A stretch of DNA of 12,572 nucleotides from UBA11650 sp963997925 (GCA_963997925.1 CAXEOX010000092.1:1-12572), one strand, 5' to 3'; counted from the stretch's first letter, positions 1 to 7,797 are shown. Numbers and translations are program-made. Notes: generated from the sequence alone by a model not told the origin.

Positions 1-47
1 CGATGCGGCCCGAGGACATCTACTATCCGTCCACGTTGGATACGTAG
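1..47 (+). CDS. Possible 3' end of an upstream plus-strand gene
   Basis: The frame beginning at position 3 reads RPEDIYYPSTLDT and stops with TAG at 45-47. The residues look like a natural C-terminal tail, and the stop lies 26 bases before the start of the DUF4178 gene, as expected for the preceding gene of the same operon. A second frame also stays open until a TAG at 59-61, so the choice of frame is a judgement. The fragment is too short to assign a family. Confidence 0.3.
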   Translation, partial: MRPEDIYYPSTLDT

Positions 48-73
48 AGGCCGATTCATAGAGGTGGTTTCGA

Positions 74-682
74 TTGTTAAGGTCAATATTCGGGAAAGGG
101 AAGAAAAAGGGCGGTAAAGACAGCGGTAGTTCCGCCCATGACGACAGCATCAGGGCGGCGAAGGTCGGGGACGTCGTCTCGATAGCCGGACTGCGCTTGG
201 AGTACGACGATCTATACTTTTTTATCGAGAAGATAGACCGGTACGCCACTAACAATGAGACCTGGTACGAGGCGCTATGCGTGGAAGGTGAGAACCAGGT
301 TTGGCTCGATTGGAGCGACGGTTACGAACTTGCTATAACCGCCACCGACGATCCTGACCCTAAGGGGTTGGGCAGTATCGGTACGACTGAGGAAGAGCTG
401 ATTCAACTGGACGAGGAACACTCCATCGACAATTACATCGAGGTCGACGGGGAGAAGTACTATTACCGGAACAGCGCCGAGGTGCTGTTCTACCAGGACA
501 ACCGGGGCCAGGGCGAGGGATTCTATAACTGGGACTTGGTTCAAGAAGATGGCGAGCATGTATTGTCAATTACAAAGTGGGAAGGGAAGCCCTTTGAGGC
601 TACCTTTAGCGAAGTGATATCTTCGGATAGAATCGTTTTGTACAAGGGAGACCGCGGGGACGCAGGGAAGGGGAGGAACTGA
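74..682 (+). CDS. DUF4178 domain protein
   Basis: A 202-residue soluble protein with no signal peptide or membrane segment. After a basic, lysine/glycine-rich N-terminus (about residues 7-17) comes a beta-rich region. Aromatic and acidic motifs such as TWYEALCVEGENQVWLDW (about 63-80) and FYNWDLVQEDGEHVLSI (about 150-166) fit the DUF4178 pattern of a small beta-barrel-like repeat unit. The function of DUF4178 is not established; members sit beside DUF350, PspA-like and polyamine-enzyme genes, and that is the arrangement here. The start is TTG at 74, chosen because GAGGTGG at 61-67 is a good ribosome binding site six bases upstream. The stop overlaps the ATG of the DUF350 gene by one base (TGATG), so the two are probably translationally coupled. 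The family call comes from pattern recognition, not a search. Confidence 0.7.
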   Translation: MLRSIFGKGKKKGGKDSGSSAHDDSIRAAKVGDVVSIAGLRLEYDDLYFFIEKIDRYATNNETWYEALCVEGENQVWLDWSDGYELAITATDDPDPKGLGSIGTTEEELIQLDEEHSIDNYIEVDGEKYYYRNSAEVLFYQDNRGQGEGFYNWDLVQEDGEHVLSITKWEGKPFEATFSEVISSDRIVLYKGDRGDAGKGRN

Positions 683-1584
683 TGATAGACAGCATTATCG
701 ACACGCTACAGGCATTCCCTCGTGGGTTGGTGTTCGTGGGGTTGGGGCTGGTAGTACTGCTACTGGCCAAACTGGCTCGAGACTTTGTAACGTCTTACCG
801 CATCGACGAGGAAGTCGGCGAGAAACAGAATCTGGCGGTGTCTTTGCGGCTGACCGGCTACCTTGCCGGAGTGATTCTGGTTTTCTTGGGTGCCTTATAT
901 CAAGGGCCGGCGCTGGTCGGACCTGAAGGGTTCGGCTTCGACCGAGCCTACGGACAAGAAGTGCTGCGGGTTTTCCTGTACGCCTTGGCCGGTATCGTGG
1001 CGTTGAACTTAGTACGTGTGTTGATGGACCGGGTGATTCTGTTCAAGTTCAAGCTTGAGGAAGAGGTCGTCAAAGGCCAGAATGTTGGCGCCGGAGCCGC
1101 TGAGTTCGGTATGTACGTGGCCACCGGACTGATGATTGCTGGCGCAGTATCCGGAGGAGGAGCCAACTCTGAGTTAGACGGCGCTCTGATTGCTTTGGCT
1201 TTCTTCGGGCTTGGATTGGCCTTGCTGGTGATATTCGCCCTGTTCTATCAATTCACCACGCCCTACGACATCCACTCGGAGATCGAAGGCAACAACACCG
1301 CTGTTGGAGTCGCCTTTGGCGGAAACCTGGTGGCCATCGGCCTGGTGACTTTAAAAGCCGTGTTCGGTGACTTTGCCGGGTGGGGCGAGAGCATCGCCGC
1401 GTTCGTCATATTCGGCGTATTGGGTTTCGTCCTGCTGTATGTGATGCGGTTGCTTATTGATATGCTGCTACTACCCTCGATCCGGGTCTCCCAGGCGCTT
1501 GCGAGTGGACGTAACACGGGTGTTGCCCTCATTGAAAGCGGGGTCGTTATTAGCTCGGCGTTAATCTTGTTCCTGGCGATCTGA
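682..1584 (+). CDS. DUF350 (YjfL-like) integral membrane protein, fourfold segment repeat
   Basis: A 300-residue, very hydrophobic protein with about eight membrane segments. A cytoplasmic-type signature recurs four times: EEVGEKQNLAVS (about 43-54), EEVVKGQNVGAG (about 117-128), SEIEGNNTAVGV (about 199-210) and QALASGRNTGVA (about 271-282). The conserved Asn falls at 50, 124, 205 and 278. Each signature is followed by a Gly-rich membrane helix and preceded by another. This is the DUF350 pattern; a single-domain member such as E. coli YjfL is about 130 residues, so this protein carries two domains in tandem. The molecular function of DUF350 is unknown, and known neighbours include PspA-like proteins and ATP-grasp or polyamine enzymes. 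The ATG at 682 overlaps the DUF4178 stop codon, and GGGGAGG at 670-676 is its ribosome binding site. Confidence 0.85.
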   Translation: MIDSIIDTLQAFPRGLVFVGLGLVVLLLAKLARDFVTSYRIDEEVGEKQNLAVSLRLTGYLAGVILVFLGALYQGPALVGPEGFGFDRAYGQEVLRVFLYALAGIVALNLVRVLMDRVILFKFKLEEEVVKGQNVGAGAAEFGMYVATGLMIAGAVSGGGANSELDGALIALAFFGLGLALLVIFALFYQFTTPYDIHSEIEGNNTAVGVAFGGNLVAIGLVTLKAVFGDFAGWGESIAAFVIFGVLGFVLLYVMRLLIDMLLLPSIRVSQALASGRNTGVALIESGVVISSALILFLAI

Positions 1585-1637
1585 CGCCCTACGACTTTCC
1601 TGAGGATAGATTAGTTGCGCCGGTGCGTAGTAGCTTG

Positions 1638-1693
1638 CGACAGGCTTAGTTCAAGCGGGGCAGACTACCGCCCCGTCAAGCGTGAGCCTGTCG
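1638..1693. terminator. Nested inverted repeat between convergent genes; probable bidirectional terminator
   Basis: A perfect 9-bp inverted repeat, CGACAGGCT (1638-1646) and AGCCTGTCG (1685-1693), encloses a second perfect 6-bp one, CGGGGC (1656-1661) and GCCCCG (1670-1675), with an 8-base loop. It lies 53 bases past the DUF350 stop and 21 bases past the stop of the opposing 369-aa gene, where a shared terminator is expected. No T tract follows on either strand, so classical intrinsic termination is uncertain; a stem that pauses polymerase or blocks 3' exonucleases is also possible. The hexamer CAAGCG is repeated at 1652-1657 and 1677-1682. Confidence 0.55.
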
Positions 1694-1714
1694 GACCACC
1701 TCAAGGATCGGTCC

Positions 1715-2824
1715 TTAAGAGTCCGCCTGTACCCGCTGGATTATTTCTTCCCTCTCGGCCGATTCCCGTGCTGCTTGGTGCCTTTCCTCCAAGTAGACGT
1801 AACCGGCGCCGATGATTTGGTCGATCAACGCCTCGTCGACGCCTTGCCGGTTCACTACAGGCTCAAGAATGCTGTCGAAAAAGCTTTCGTCATTGATACT
1901 CTCTTGCCATGTGGAAGCAAAGGCATCGAGGGTCCCGTCATACATGCGGAGCAGGAACACAGTCCTGATGGGATCCAGACCTTCGGCGATAAAGACGGGC
2001 ACTCGCAGATCTGCGCCTTGACCCGTGTCGAATTCCACCGTTTCCACGCCCTCACCAAAAACCGTGTCTTTGAAATGGTCGTACAGGTCGATGTAAGACT
2101 CGGTTTCGGCTAACAGCCTGCCGATGGTTCGTCGTCCCTCTGCTGATATCGTGAACGTGAGAGCTTCCTGAGAGGCAAGGATCAAGATGCTACCTCGAAG
2201 GAAGTCGGCTGCGGACATTAATGCTTCCTCAGCTGCGACGTCAGGCGCAGACTCGAGGCTGAACTGGTGCTTATCCATGAAGTAAAGAAGGGTGTGCGAC
2301 TGTAGCCACTCAATCAACTCAGGCTTAGAGTCCCAGAACCCCTGCTGCACAGCGTAGTCTAGGGTGCTGTAAGTTCGGTTTATACGTAAGTGCAAAGCCC
2401 AAGCGATGCCCCCCTTTACGAAAGGGGGGTTGGGGGGATTTTCCCCGTCCAAAACCTCGCCACCCTGGAGAACCTGCCTAGCAACTGTCTCCCTTAGATC
2501 CAGAGGCTGCTCCCCATCCCCAGAGAACTCTAATTCACAACGACCGTCCCTCCACTCATTAAAAACAAGCAAGATGGCGTCATAAATCTCTGGCAGGTCG
2601 GGATTGGCGCGGACATCCAGCATGGAGGATATCTGTTGTTGGCTGGCCTCGTCTTCTGGGAAGAGTTGGTCCAAAAATGCCGACAAGGAAATGTCTCCCG
2701 GGTGCGGCAGGTCAAGGCGGAACGAGTCCGCAGCATCCATTCCGCTCAGGGACACCTGGAGTTGCAGTGCGCCATCCGATGGTGGCAGGTCGTTGCCCTC
2801 GGGATCGGCGCTGCCTTTATCCAT
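1715..2824 (-). CDS. Unrecognised 369-aa protein, last gene of the minus-strand operon
   Basis: I do not recognise this family. The protein is acidic, has no signal peptide or membrane segment, and appears cytoplasmic. Residues about 18-118 form one region ending in EPLDLRET-like sequence. An 11-residue NPPNPPFVKGG segment (129-139) interrupts it; this is the translation of a dispersed palindromic repeat rather than part of the original fold. The C-terminal half (about 200-355) is helical, with a stretch around TISAEGRRTIGRLLAE (about 213-228) and a later charged segment. The last 20 residues are a charged helix. The start ATG overlaps the lipoprotein stop by one base (TGATG), so translation is probably coupled to it. 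Being last in the operon after the lipoprotein, it may serve the same process, but nothing in the sequence tells its function. Confidence 0.75.
   Translation of the reverse strand: MDKGSADPEGNDLPPSDGALQLQVSLSGMDAADSFRLDLPHPGDISLSAFLDQLFPEDEASQQQISSMLDVRANPDLPEIYDAILLVFNEWRDGRCELEFSGDGEQPLDLRETVARQVLQGGEVLDGENPPNPPFVKGGIAWALHLRINRTYSTLDYAVQQGFWDSKPELIEWLQSHTLLYFMDKHQFSLESAPDVAAEEALMSAADFLRGSILILASQEALTFTISAEGRRTIGRLLAETESYIDLYDHFKDTVFGEGVETVEFDTGQGADLRVPVFIAEGLDPIRTVFLLRMYDGTLDAFASTWQESINDESFFDSILEPVVNRQGVDEALIDQIIGAGYVYLEERHQAARESAEREEIIQRVQADS
2399..2442 (-). repeat. Dispersed palindromic repeat (NPPNPPFVKGG element), copy inside a gene
   Basis: The core is a perfect 9-bp inverted repeat, CCCCCCTTT (2409-2417) and AAAGGGGGG (2421-2429), around the loop ACG, followed by a second G-run at 2432-2437. 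On the minus strand it is read in frame as NPPNPPFVKGG within the 369-aa protein. Over 35 aligned bases it matches the copy at 10612-10653 at 31 positions by eye. Repeats giving this peptide are widespread in several phyla. The reading frame continues cleanly on both sides, so the gene tolerates the element. Confidence 0.85.
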
Positions 2825-3624
2825 CAGTTACGGTGCGATGTTCTGACGCGCATCCCGCCGCCGGCGCCTCTCGCTCCGGACCGGCTTGAAGACCTGAAGG
2901 ATGACCCGGCTCTTGGCCGGGAAACTGCGTTACTGTTCTTGAAGGATCCACTGGACTTCTGAGTTTGCTGATAGGTCTGACGGTTGCTGCTGACGTTGCT
3001 ACGGCTCTGCTGATAGCGAGACCCGGAAAAGGAGGACTGCTTACGGTTGAAGTTGCTATTTCTTTGGGCTTGCCGATTGTAAGCCGACGATTGGCGGTAC
3101 CTTGATCTTTGATTCCTGATGGAGGAGCCGCGGGAGATAGGGGTTGAGTAGTAATAACCCCGGGGAGAGAGGGACGAGATTACCATGTAGGTGAATAAGA
3201 AGTCTCCCGCGCCATAGTGGCTTCGGTAGTAACCGTTACCGTGGTAACCTCGCATGTTGTATTCTTTGTTGGTGTCTTGGACGATGGAGAACAGTTGATC
3301 GTCCGAAGCGTCGTCAATCTCACTATCGCCATCCAAGTCTTCCCAGCCTTCCAGCGTTAGGTTCTCACCATTCTGGCTCGCCCGGATCAAGACTAGGCCG
3401 TCTCCTTCGTAGATCTGGTTGACCCGGTCCTCAAAGTCGGTGGCGCTCTTGGAGTCCTTGAAGGCGGCCTGAACGTCGTCCAGGTTTATCAGGCCAGCGG
3501 CGCCGTCGGTGGCCGCCCAGTTTTCGTAGGAAGATCCGGAGCCGCAAGCAGCGATCAGAGGGGAGGCGGCTACGATGCCCCCCAATAATACAGCTGATCC
3601 CTTACTGAAACGTTTCCCAGCCAT
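2824..3624 (-). CDS. Putative lipoprotein with acidic Ca-binding-like loop and Arg/Ser/Gln/Asn-rich tail
   Basis: A 266-residue exported lipoprotein. The signal peptide has basic residues at 4-8, a hydrophobic core (about 10-20) and the lipobox IAAC, with lipidated Cys at 27. A small mature domain (about 30-120) contains WEDLDGDSEIDD (94-105), which spaces acidic residues like an EF-hand or dockerin calcium loop. A Tyr/Gly-rich link (about 121-160) leads into a low-complexity tail (about 165-266) rich in Arg, Ser, Asn and Gln, with about eleven Gln and almost no acidic residues. I recognise no named family; YjfM/YgiB-like and DUF4247-like lipoproteins hold the same position in DUF350 clusters, so it may be a distant analogue. 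The ATG directly follows the SecA stop, with GGGAGG six bases upstream inside the SecA gene. It is the natural candidate cargo of that SecA. Confidence 0.75.
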   Translation of the reverse strand: MAGKRFSKGSAVLLGGIVAASPLIAACGSGSSYENWAATDGAAGLINLDDVQAAFKDSKSATDFEDRVNQIYEGDGLVLIRASQNGENLTLEGWEDLDGDSEIDDASDDQLFSIVQDTNKEYNMRGYHGNGYYRSHYGAGDFLFTYMVISSLSPRGYYYSTPISRGSSIRNQRSRYRQSSAYNRQAQRNSNFNRKQSSFSGSRYQQSRSNVSSNRQTYQQTQKSSGSFKNSNAVSRPRAGSSFRSSSRSGARGAGGGMRVRTSHRN

Positions 3625-6600
3625 CTAATTCCTCCCTGTCGAACCTGCTGCCGTGGCCATGGAGCGGTCCGCGATGAGTGTTTGGACTTCCTCGTTCACT
3701 TGAATCAAAGGTAATGGGTTGCCAGTGCCCTGGCTGTATTTCAACAACCGGGGCAGGAACTCGGCATTTACTCTGTCCCAGAAGCCGTCCCACGTCTGAA
3801 AGCTGCTACGGATGTATAGAGCTACAGCCGATCTATGTTCGGATGTTGCGAGCAGTTGATTAGAGATTGAATCCTGCAACGCCACGATGTGGGTTTTCCA
3901 AAGGTCGTCGCAGGTCTTCAGGTAGAGTGTCCGGGCGGCGGTGGCATATTCCTTTTCGCCCAATCTATAATCTATGGCCGTCATTTTGGCGGTGAGCAGG
4001 TTCCCCAATTCTCTGGGAAGAAGGTTCATGTCGCATCCCCTAAGTGGGGAACAATCGACTCCGTAATCCAACTCCACTTCTTCGACGAGTTGGTCGAATT
4101 GGGTCTGGTAATCCTCCAGAGTAACCTGCTGAAAATGGGCGGACACGAGACTGAATGCACGTTCTTGCGCTATTTGGTCCCATATAGCTGGGCCGCTACT
4201 CAGCCCACCGGCATCGACTATCTCGCGGCGTTTTCGATAGAACATATCGGTTTGATGGTCCAACACCGAGGCGTAATCCTGCGCCAGCGCCCGCTGAACC
4301 TCAGCATCACTTTCGACGTTTCCCTGCACTTGATGGATGTGGCGGTCAATCTCTTCGCCTGAATAATAAGTCCGGCCCGAAGTATCGGTATCGCGGCACT
4401 TGGACATCTTGAGAATGCCGTCCACGTGAAGACTAAGTAACCGGTCCTCTAGGGACAGGAGTGTTTGTGAGACTCCTAAGCTGCCCTGGCGACCGCTACG
4501 TCCGCTAAGCTGTAGGTCTATGCGGGGAGTATCGTTGAGTTCGGTGCCTATGACCCGCAATCCAAGGGAGTGTTCCAGCGCTTGGTTCCCGGAGCCGTCG
4601 TTTTCGAGTGAATCCTCGGTCAGCTGGAGGTGGCGCTCGTTAATCTTGTCGTCTAGGTTAGGCTCAAGCAGGATGTCAGTCCCCCTGCCAGCCATGTTGG
4701 TTGCGACGGTGACTGTGCCGAAGGAGCCGGCATTTTTGATTATTTGCGCTTCAGTGTCCGAATTAACCGCATTGAGCAAGTTGTGCGGAATGCCCTTGTC
4801 AGTCAGCATATGGCTAATCTCTTGCGACTGTTCAACCGTGAGGGTCCCTACTAATACCGGCTGTCCCAAGTTATGGGAAGAGGAAACCTGTTCGACGATC
4901 GCTGCATCCTTATCGACGTTATTCAGATAAACCCGGTAGCCTAGATCCACTCGCTGTAGGGGATGAGTCGGGGGTAGCACGGTTACCGGTAGGCCGTATT
5001 TCTGCTGGAACTCGTCCTCGGACCCGATCGCGGTGCCGGTCATCCCACAGATGGAGCGATACTGCTTCACGAATCCTTCAACGGAGATATGCCCCAGGGT
5101 TTCGCTCTCCGGATTTGGTGGTAGACCTTCCTTGGCTTCTAAGGCTGGTTGCAGGCCGTGCTGGTAGATGGAGTCGGGTTTGGGGCGGCCGGTTGCTTTA
5201 TCAATGAGCAGGAGTTGATCTTCTGCGACGAGATAGTCTATGTCCCGCTGCAGTAGCAAGTAGGCGCGGAGCATCTGATAAACCTGATTCCCCAAGTTGT
5301 ATTGCCGGGCTAGGCGCGTGGAGATATTCGCCGCCTTCTTGCGGCGCTCGGCCAAGGGCAGTTCGTCGTTGCTCCAGATGGCCTCCAGAGAGTCTTCCAA
5401 CGAGCGGCCATCGTAGAAGGGACCCAATATTCGGGTCAGGTAATCCCGGCCCTTATCCGCCAGTGTAACGAACCGTTTATCGGTGTCGATTACGTAGTAT
5501 AGATCCGAGGTAAGGCCGGCGTGGTCTTGCTCAACAGCGGCTTTTATCTCCCTGAATCGGCGAGGATTGTCACGCCAATGCTGTTCCAACGCAGGGTTAT
5601 CCGGTTCGGCCAGGAGTAGCTTGCAAAGCATTTGAAATGCGTGAGTTAGGCTCGTGCCCGGTTGGTTTAGTTGATCCGCCAGGCCTTGGGTAACATGTTT
5701 TTGTAAGTCGATTAACTGGGTGATTGCCTTTTTTACTTTGGTCATGGAACTGCGGGTGCCCAGTGGTACGCCGGAGATAATCATGGGCGTCGATGCTTCG
5801 TCGATGAGCCCGTGGTCGGCTTCGTCGACGATTGCTGCTTCTAGATTGCGCTGAACCCGGGACGCTGTCGTAGTCTTCAGGTTGTCTCGGAGGTGATCGA
5901 ATCCTAGTTCTCGCATCGTGCTGTACACAATTGCCTGTTGGTAGTTGTAGCGACGCTCATCGTCTTCCATGTAGCCAAGGACGGCCCCAACGGTGAAGCC
6001 CAGGAATTGATACACCGGGGCGAGTAGGTCGGCGTCCCTGGCGGCTAGGTAGTCATTGGCGGTGATTACGTGAACCGAAGTCCCGGCCAAGGCATGCAAT
6101 ACTGCCGGAAATATCCCGGCGACGGTTTTGCCCTCCCCGGCGTTCATCTGAACAATGTTTCCCCGGTAGAGGTGAAGACCGGCTAGTAATTGTTCGGTGG
6201 TTACCTGAAAGGCTAGAATCCCATTCGTGTCCTCACGCCGGACGGCTTGGTAAAACTCGGCGGGCAGGGAAATATCCCATGGCCGTCTAACCTTGGATTC
6301 TTGAATCACCGAGAGCAAAGTGTCGGCTATGGTCTGCTGATCCTCGTTCAGCGGGGTTGTCTCACCCGCTCTCCAACAGCCCTGTAGGGGGGCTGGAAGA
6401 GTTGCGTGATCGAATTCAGGATCGAAGATTTGCCATATCCCCAGGCGGCGGCCGATGACTTCGCTGAGGGTGGCGAAGACTTCCGGTAGAGCCTCGTCTG
6501 TGGCAAGGCTGGACCAGTTGGTTTTCAGGCGGGTCATCGTGTCGGAGAGATCTATGTCGGAGGAGTTGGTCAGGTCATGTCGCTGGATCGCTTTCAATAT

Positions 6601-6711
6601 GGCGCGAACTTCGTGGGGTTGCTGTGGTTTCTGCTGGCGCGAGGCGCGTTTTTGCTGGGGAGCCGTAGGCGGTTCCCGGTTAGAATCGCCAAGTGCCAGT
6701 AATGAATTCAC
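3625..6711 (-). CDS. Accessory SecA-type preprotein translocase ATPase
   Basis: SecA drives proteins through SecYEG at the inner membrane by ATP hydrolysis. The motifs are clear. Walker A is AGEGKT (191-196), preceded by a Q-motif-like FQVT (168-171). The nucleotide-sensing region VITANDYLAARDAD starts near 215. The DEAD-type box is IVDEADHGLIDEA (294-306). The preprotein-crosslinking region lies around YYVIDTDKRFVTLADKG (405-421). Downstream are GMTGTA (556-561), TNMAGRGTDI (671-680) and RIDLQLSGRSGRQG (730-743), followed by helical scaffold/wing-like sequence. At 1028 residues it is longer than usual (about 840-900): Walker A lies roughly 85 residues further in than in E. coli SecA, and the N-terminus carries a Gln/Arg/Pro-rich segment (about 13-33). 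The C-terminal Cys-rich zinc motif for SecB/lipid contact is absent. These traits and its neighbours suggest a specialised second SecA. The start is GTG, immediately after the channel stop, with AGGAGG eleven bases upstream. Confidence 0.9.
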   Translation of the reverse strand: MNSLLALGDSNREPPTAPQQKRASRQQKPQQPHEVRAILKAIQRHDLTNSSDIDLSDTMTRLKTNWSSLATDEALPEVFATLSEVIGRRLGIWQIFDPEFDHATLPAPLQGCWRAGETTPLNEDQQTIADTLLSVIQESKVRRPWDISLPAEFYQAVRREDTNGILAFQVTTEQLLAGLHLYRGNIVQMNAGEGKTVAGIFPAVLHALAGTSVHVITANDYLAARDADLLAPVYQFLGFTVGAVLGYMEDDERRYNYQQAIVYSTMRELGFDHLRDNLKTTTASRVQRNLEAAIVDEADHGLIDEASTPMIISGVPLGTRSSMTKVKKAITQLIDLQKHVTQGLADQLNQPGTSLTHAFQMLCKLLLAEPDNPALEQHWRDNPRRFREIKAAVEQDHAGLTSDLYYVIDTDKRFVTLADKGRDYLTRILGPFYDGRSLEDSLEAIWSNDELPLAERRKKAANISTRLARQYNLGNQVYQMLRAYLLLQRDIDYLVAEDQLLLIDKATGRPKPDSIYQHGLQPALEAKEGLPPNPESETLGHISVEGFVKQYRSICGMTGTAIGSEDEFQQKYGLPVTVLPPTHPLQRVDLGYRVYLNNVDKDAAIVEQVSSSHNLGQPVLVGTLTVEQSQEISHMLTDKGIPHNLLNAVNSDTEAQIIKNAGSFGTVTVATNMAGRGTDILLEPNLDDKINERHLQLTEDSLENDGSGNQALEHSLGLRVIGTELNDTPRIDLQLSGRSGRQGSLGVSQTLLSLEDRLLSLHVDGILKMSKCRDTDTSGRTYYSGEEIDRHIHQVQGNVESDAEVQRALAQDYASVLDHQTDMFYRKRREIVDAGGLSSGPAIWDQIAQERAFSLVSAHFQQVTLEDYQTQFDQLVEEVELDYGVDCSPLRGCDMNLLPRELGNLLTAKMTAIDYRLGEKEYATAARTLYLKTCDDLWKTHIVALQDSISNQLLATSEHRSAVALYIRSSFQTWDGFWDRVNAEFLPRLLKYSQGTGNPLPLIQVNEEVQTLIADRSMATAAGSTGRN

Positions 6712-7776
6712 CTAGGCTAACGCCTCCTGCAGTCCCGGCCAGGTATACCGGGTTGAACTGATGTAAACCAAGAGGTCGCCAGGCGACAGGAACAGGTCTC
6801 CGAACTTGAAGTGAGCTTTTTTCTCTCGAATCACTCCGACCAGGTTTATATCTTTGTTCAACAGCTTCACGGCGACCTGTTCGTAGGTGAGTGGCTCATG
6901 GACAGGAGGATCAACTTGGGTGCTGGCCAGAGTGCCTTCGATTATGTTGCTGGTCATGGCGTGGGTCAGGATGGTAACTCCCGGGTCTTGAGTCTCTTGG
7001 ATCAAGAGATTGTTGGCCATGTGCACCGTGTAGACCAGGTTGATGTCTTCCAGGTTGGCGAATAGGAGTTTGTGATTGATGCTCATGCACTCGGCGACAA
7101 CCCTTACGTGTGGGCTCAGATTGTGTATCACCGAGGCCACCGACGCCACGACGCTGTCGCTGTTGGGGTCGTTGTAGTTCGTACTCAAGATGATGGCTTT
7201 GGATGCGCGGTTCAACTGGGCTCGCTGGTAAGTTTCTTCTTCCAGCGGCGATCCACGGACGAAGGAAACGTTGGGATGATTGAAAGGCATGGTTTGGATA
7301 GTGTCTGTGACCACTACTATGTCTACTTTCTTGTGGTTCTCGTCGGAGACGAATTCCTCCACGATGTGGCGGACCCTGGTTTCGTCGGGAAAGTTGATTA
7401 TGAGCAAGTGATCTTTGGATTGCACGGTAGCCATTCCGGTTTGCTCCCTCATGCGCAGGTCGAATATCCAGTCAACCAGCATCCCGGCGGTGGTGGTAAA
7501 GGCCACCAAACCGACCAGGACGATAAAAATCACGGTTCCGATGCGGGAGCCGAGCGTCGACGCTGAATAATCGCCGTATCCGATAGTCGTGATTGAGATG
7601 ATGCTATACCAAAAGCTGTCCCCAACGGTCAGTTCCGGTTGAACCGGGCTTTCAAAGTAGAAAAACGTCAGGGCGTTCCCGATGATGCTGGAAATCAATA
7701 CCGCCATCATGGTGAGGAGGCCGAGGGTTCTTCTCCGCCGGATCCGGTGCATCAGCCTTTTTATCGAGTAAAACAT
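6712..7776 (-). CDS. Two-TM potassium channel with RCK (TrkA-N/TrkA-C) domains
   Basis: A 354-residue K+ channel of the MthK type. After a basic N-terminus come TM1 (about 18-42), a pore helix (about 52-62), the selectivity filter TTIGYGD (63-69) and TM2 (about 79-104). A cytoplasmic RCK region begins at HLLIINFPDET (about 123-133) and runs to about 240; a TrkA-C-like beta domain occupies about 270-350, including FGDLFLSPGDLLVYIS. The usual GxGxxG dinucleotide loop is replaced by NFPDET, much as in MthK, so a ligand other than NAD is likely (calcium is a precedent in MthK). RCK channels assemble as tetramers with a ring of eight RCK domains. The gene starts 21 bases after the transglutaminase-like gene and ends flush with the SecA GTG. 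Its ribosome binding site is weak (AAGG about 13 bases upstream), so translation may depend on coupling. DUF350 neighbourhoods often include such channels. Confidence 0.9.
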   Translation of the reverse strand: MFYSIKRLMHRIRRRRTLGLLTMMAVLISSIIGNALTFFYFESPVQPELTVGDSFWYSIISITTIGYGDYSASTLGSRIGTVIFIVLVGLVAFTTTAGMLVDWIFDLRMREQTGMATVQSKDHLLIINFPDETRVRHIVEEFVSDENHKKVDIVVVTDTIQTMPFNHPNVSFVRGSPLEEETYQRAQLNRASKAIILSTNYNDPNSDSVVASVASVIHNLSPHVRVVAECMSINHKLLFANLEDINLVYTVHMANNLLIQETQDPGVTILTHAMTSNIIEGTLASTQVDPPVHEPLTYEQVAVKLLNKDINLVGVIREKKAHFKFGDLFLSPGDLLVYISSTRYTWPGLQEALA

Positions 7777-7797
7777 GCAGAGGCATTCGCCTTCGGC

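Noticed and set aside
1682..2113. 143-aa plus-strand open frame after the DUF350 gene
   Set aside because: Antisense to the 369-aa gene and starting inside the palindrome; no domain. The minus-strand gene has operon support.
2399..2442. CRISPR or insertion-sequence interpretation of the repeat
   Set aside because: Only two copies, 8 kb apart, no regular spacers and no transposase nearby; it matches a known type of dispersed palindrome instead.
3889..4362. 157-aa plus-strand open frame
   Set aside because: Entirely antisense to the SecA gene, which has clear motifs on the other strand; no ribosome binding site or recognisable domain.
7072..7566. 164-aa plus-strand open frame
   Set aside because: Antisense to the potassium channel; its His/Asp/Val-rich content is a reflection of the channel codons.
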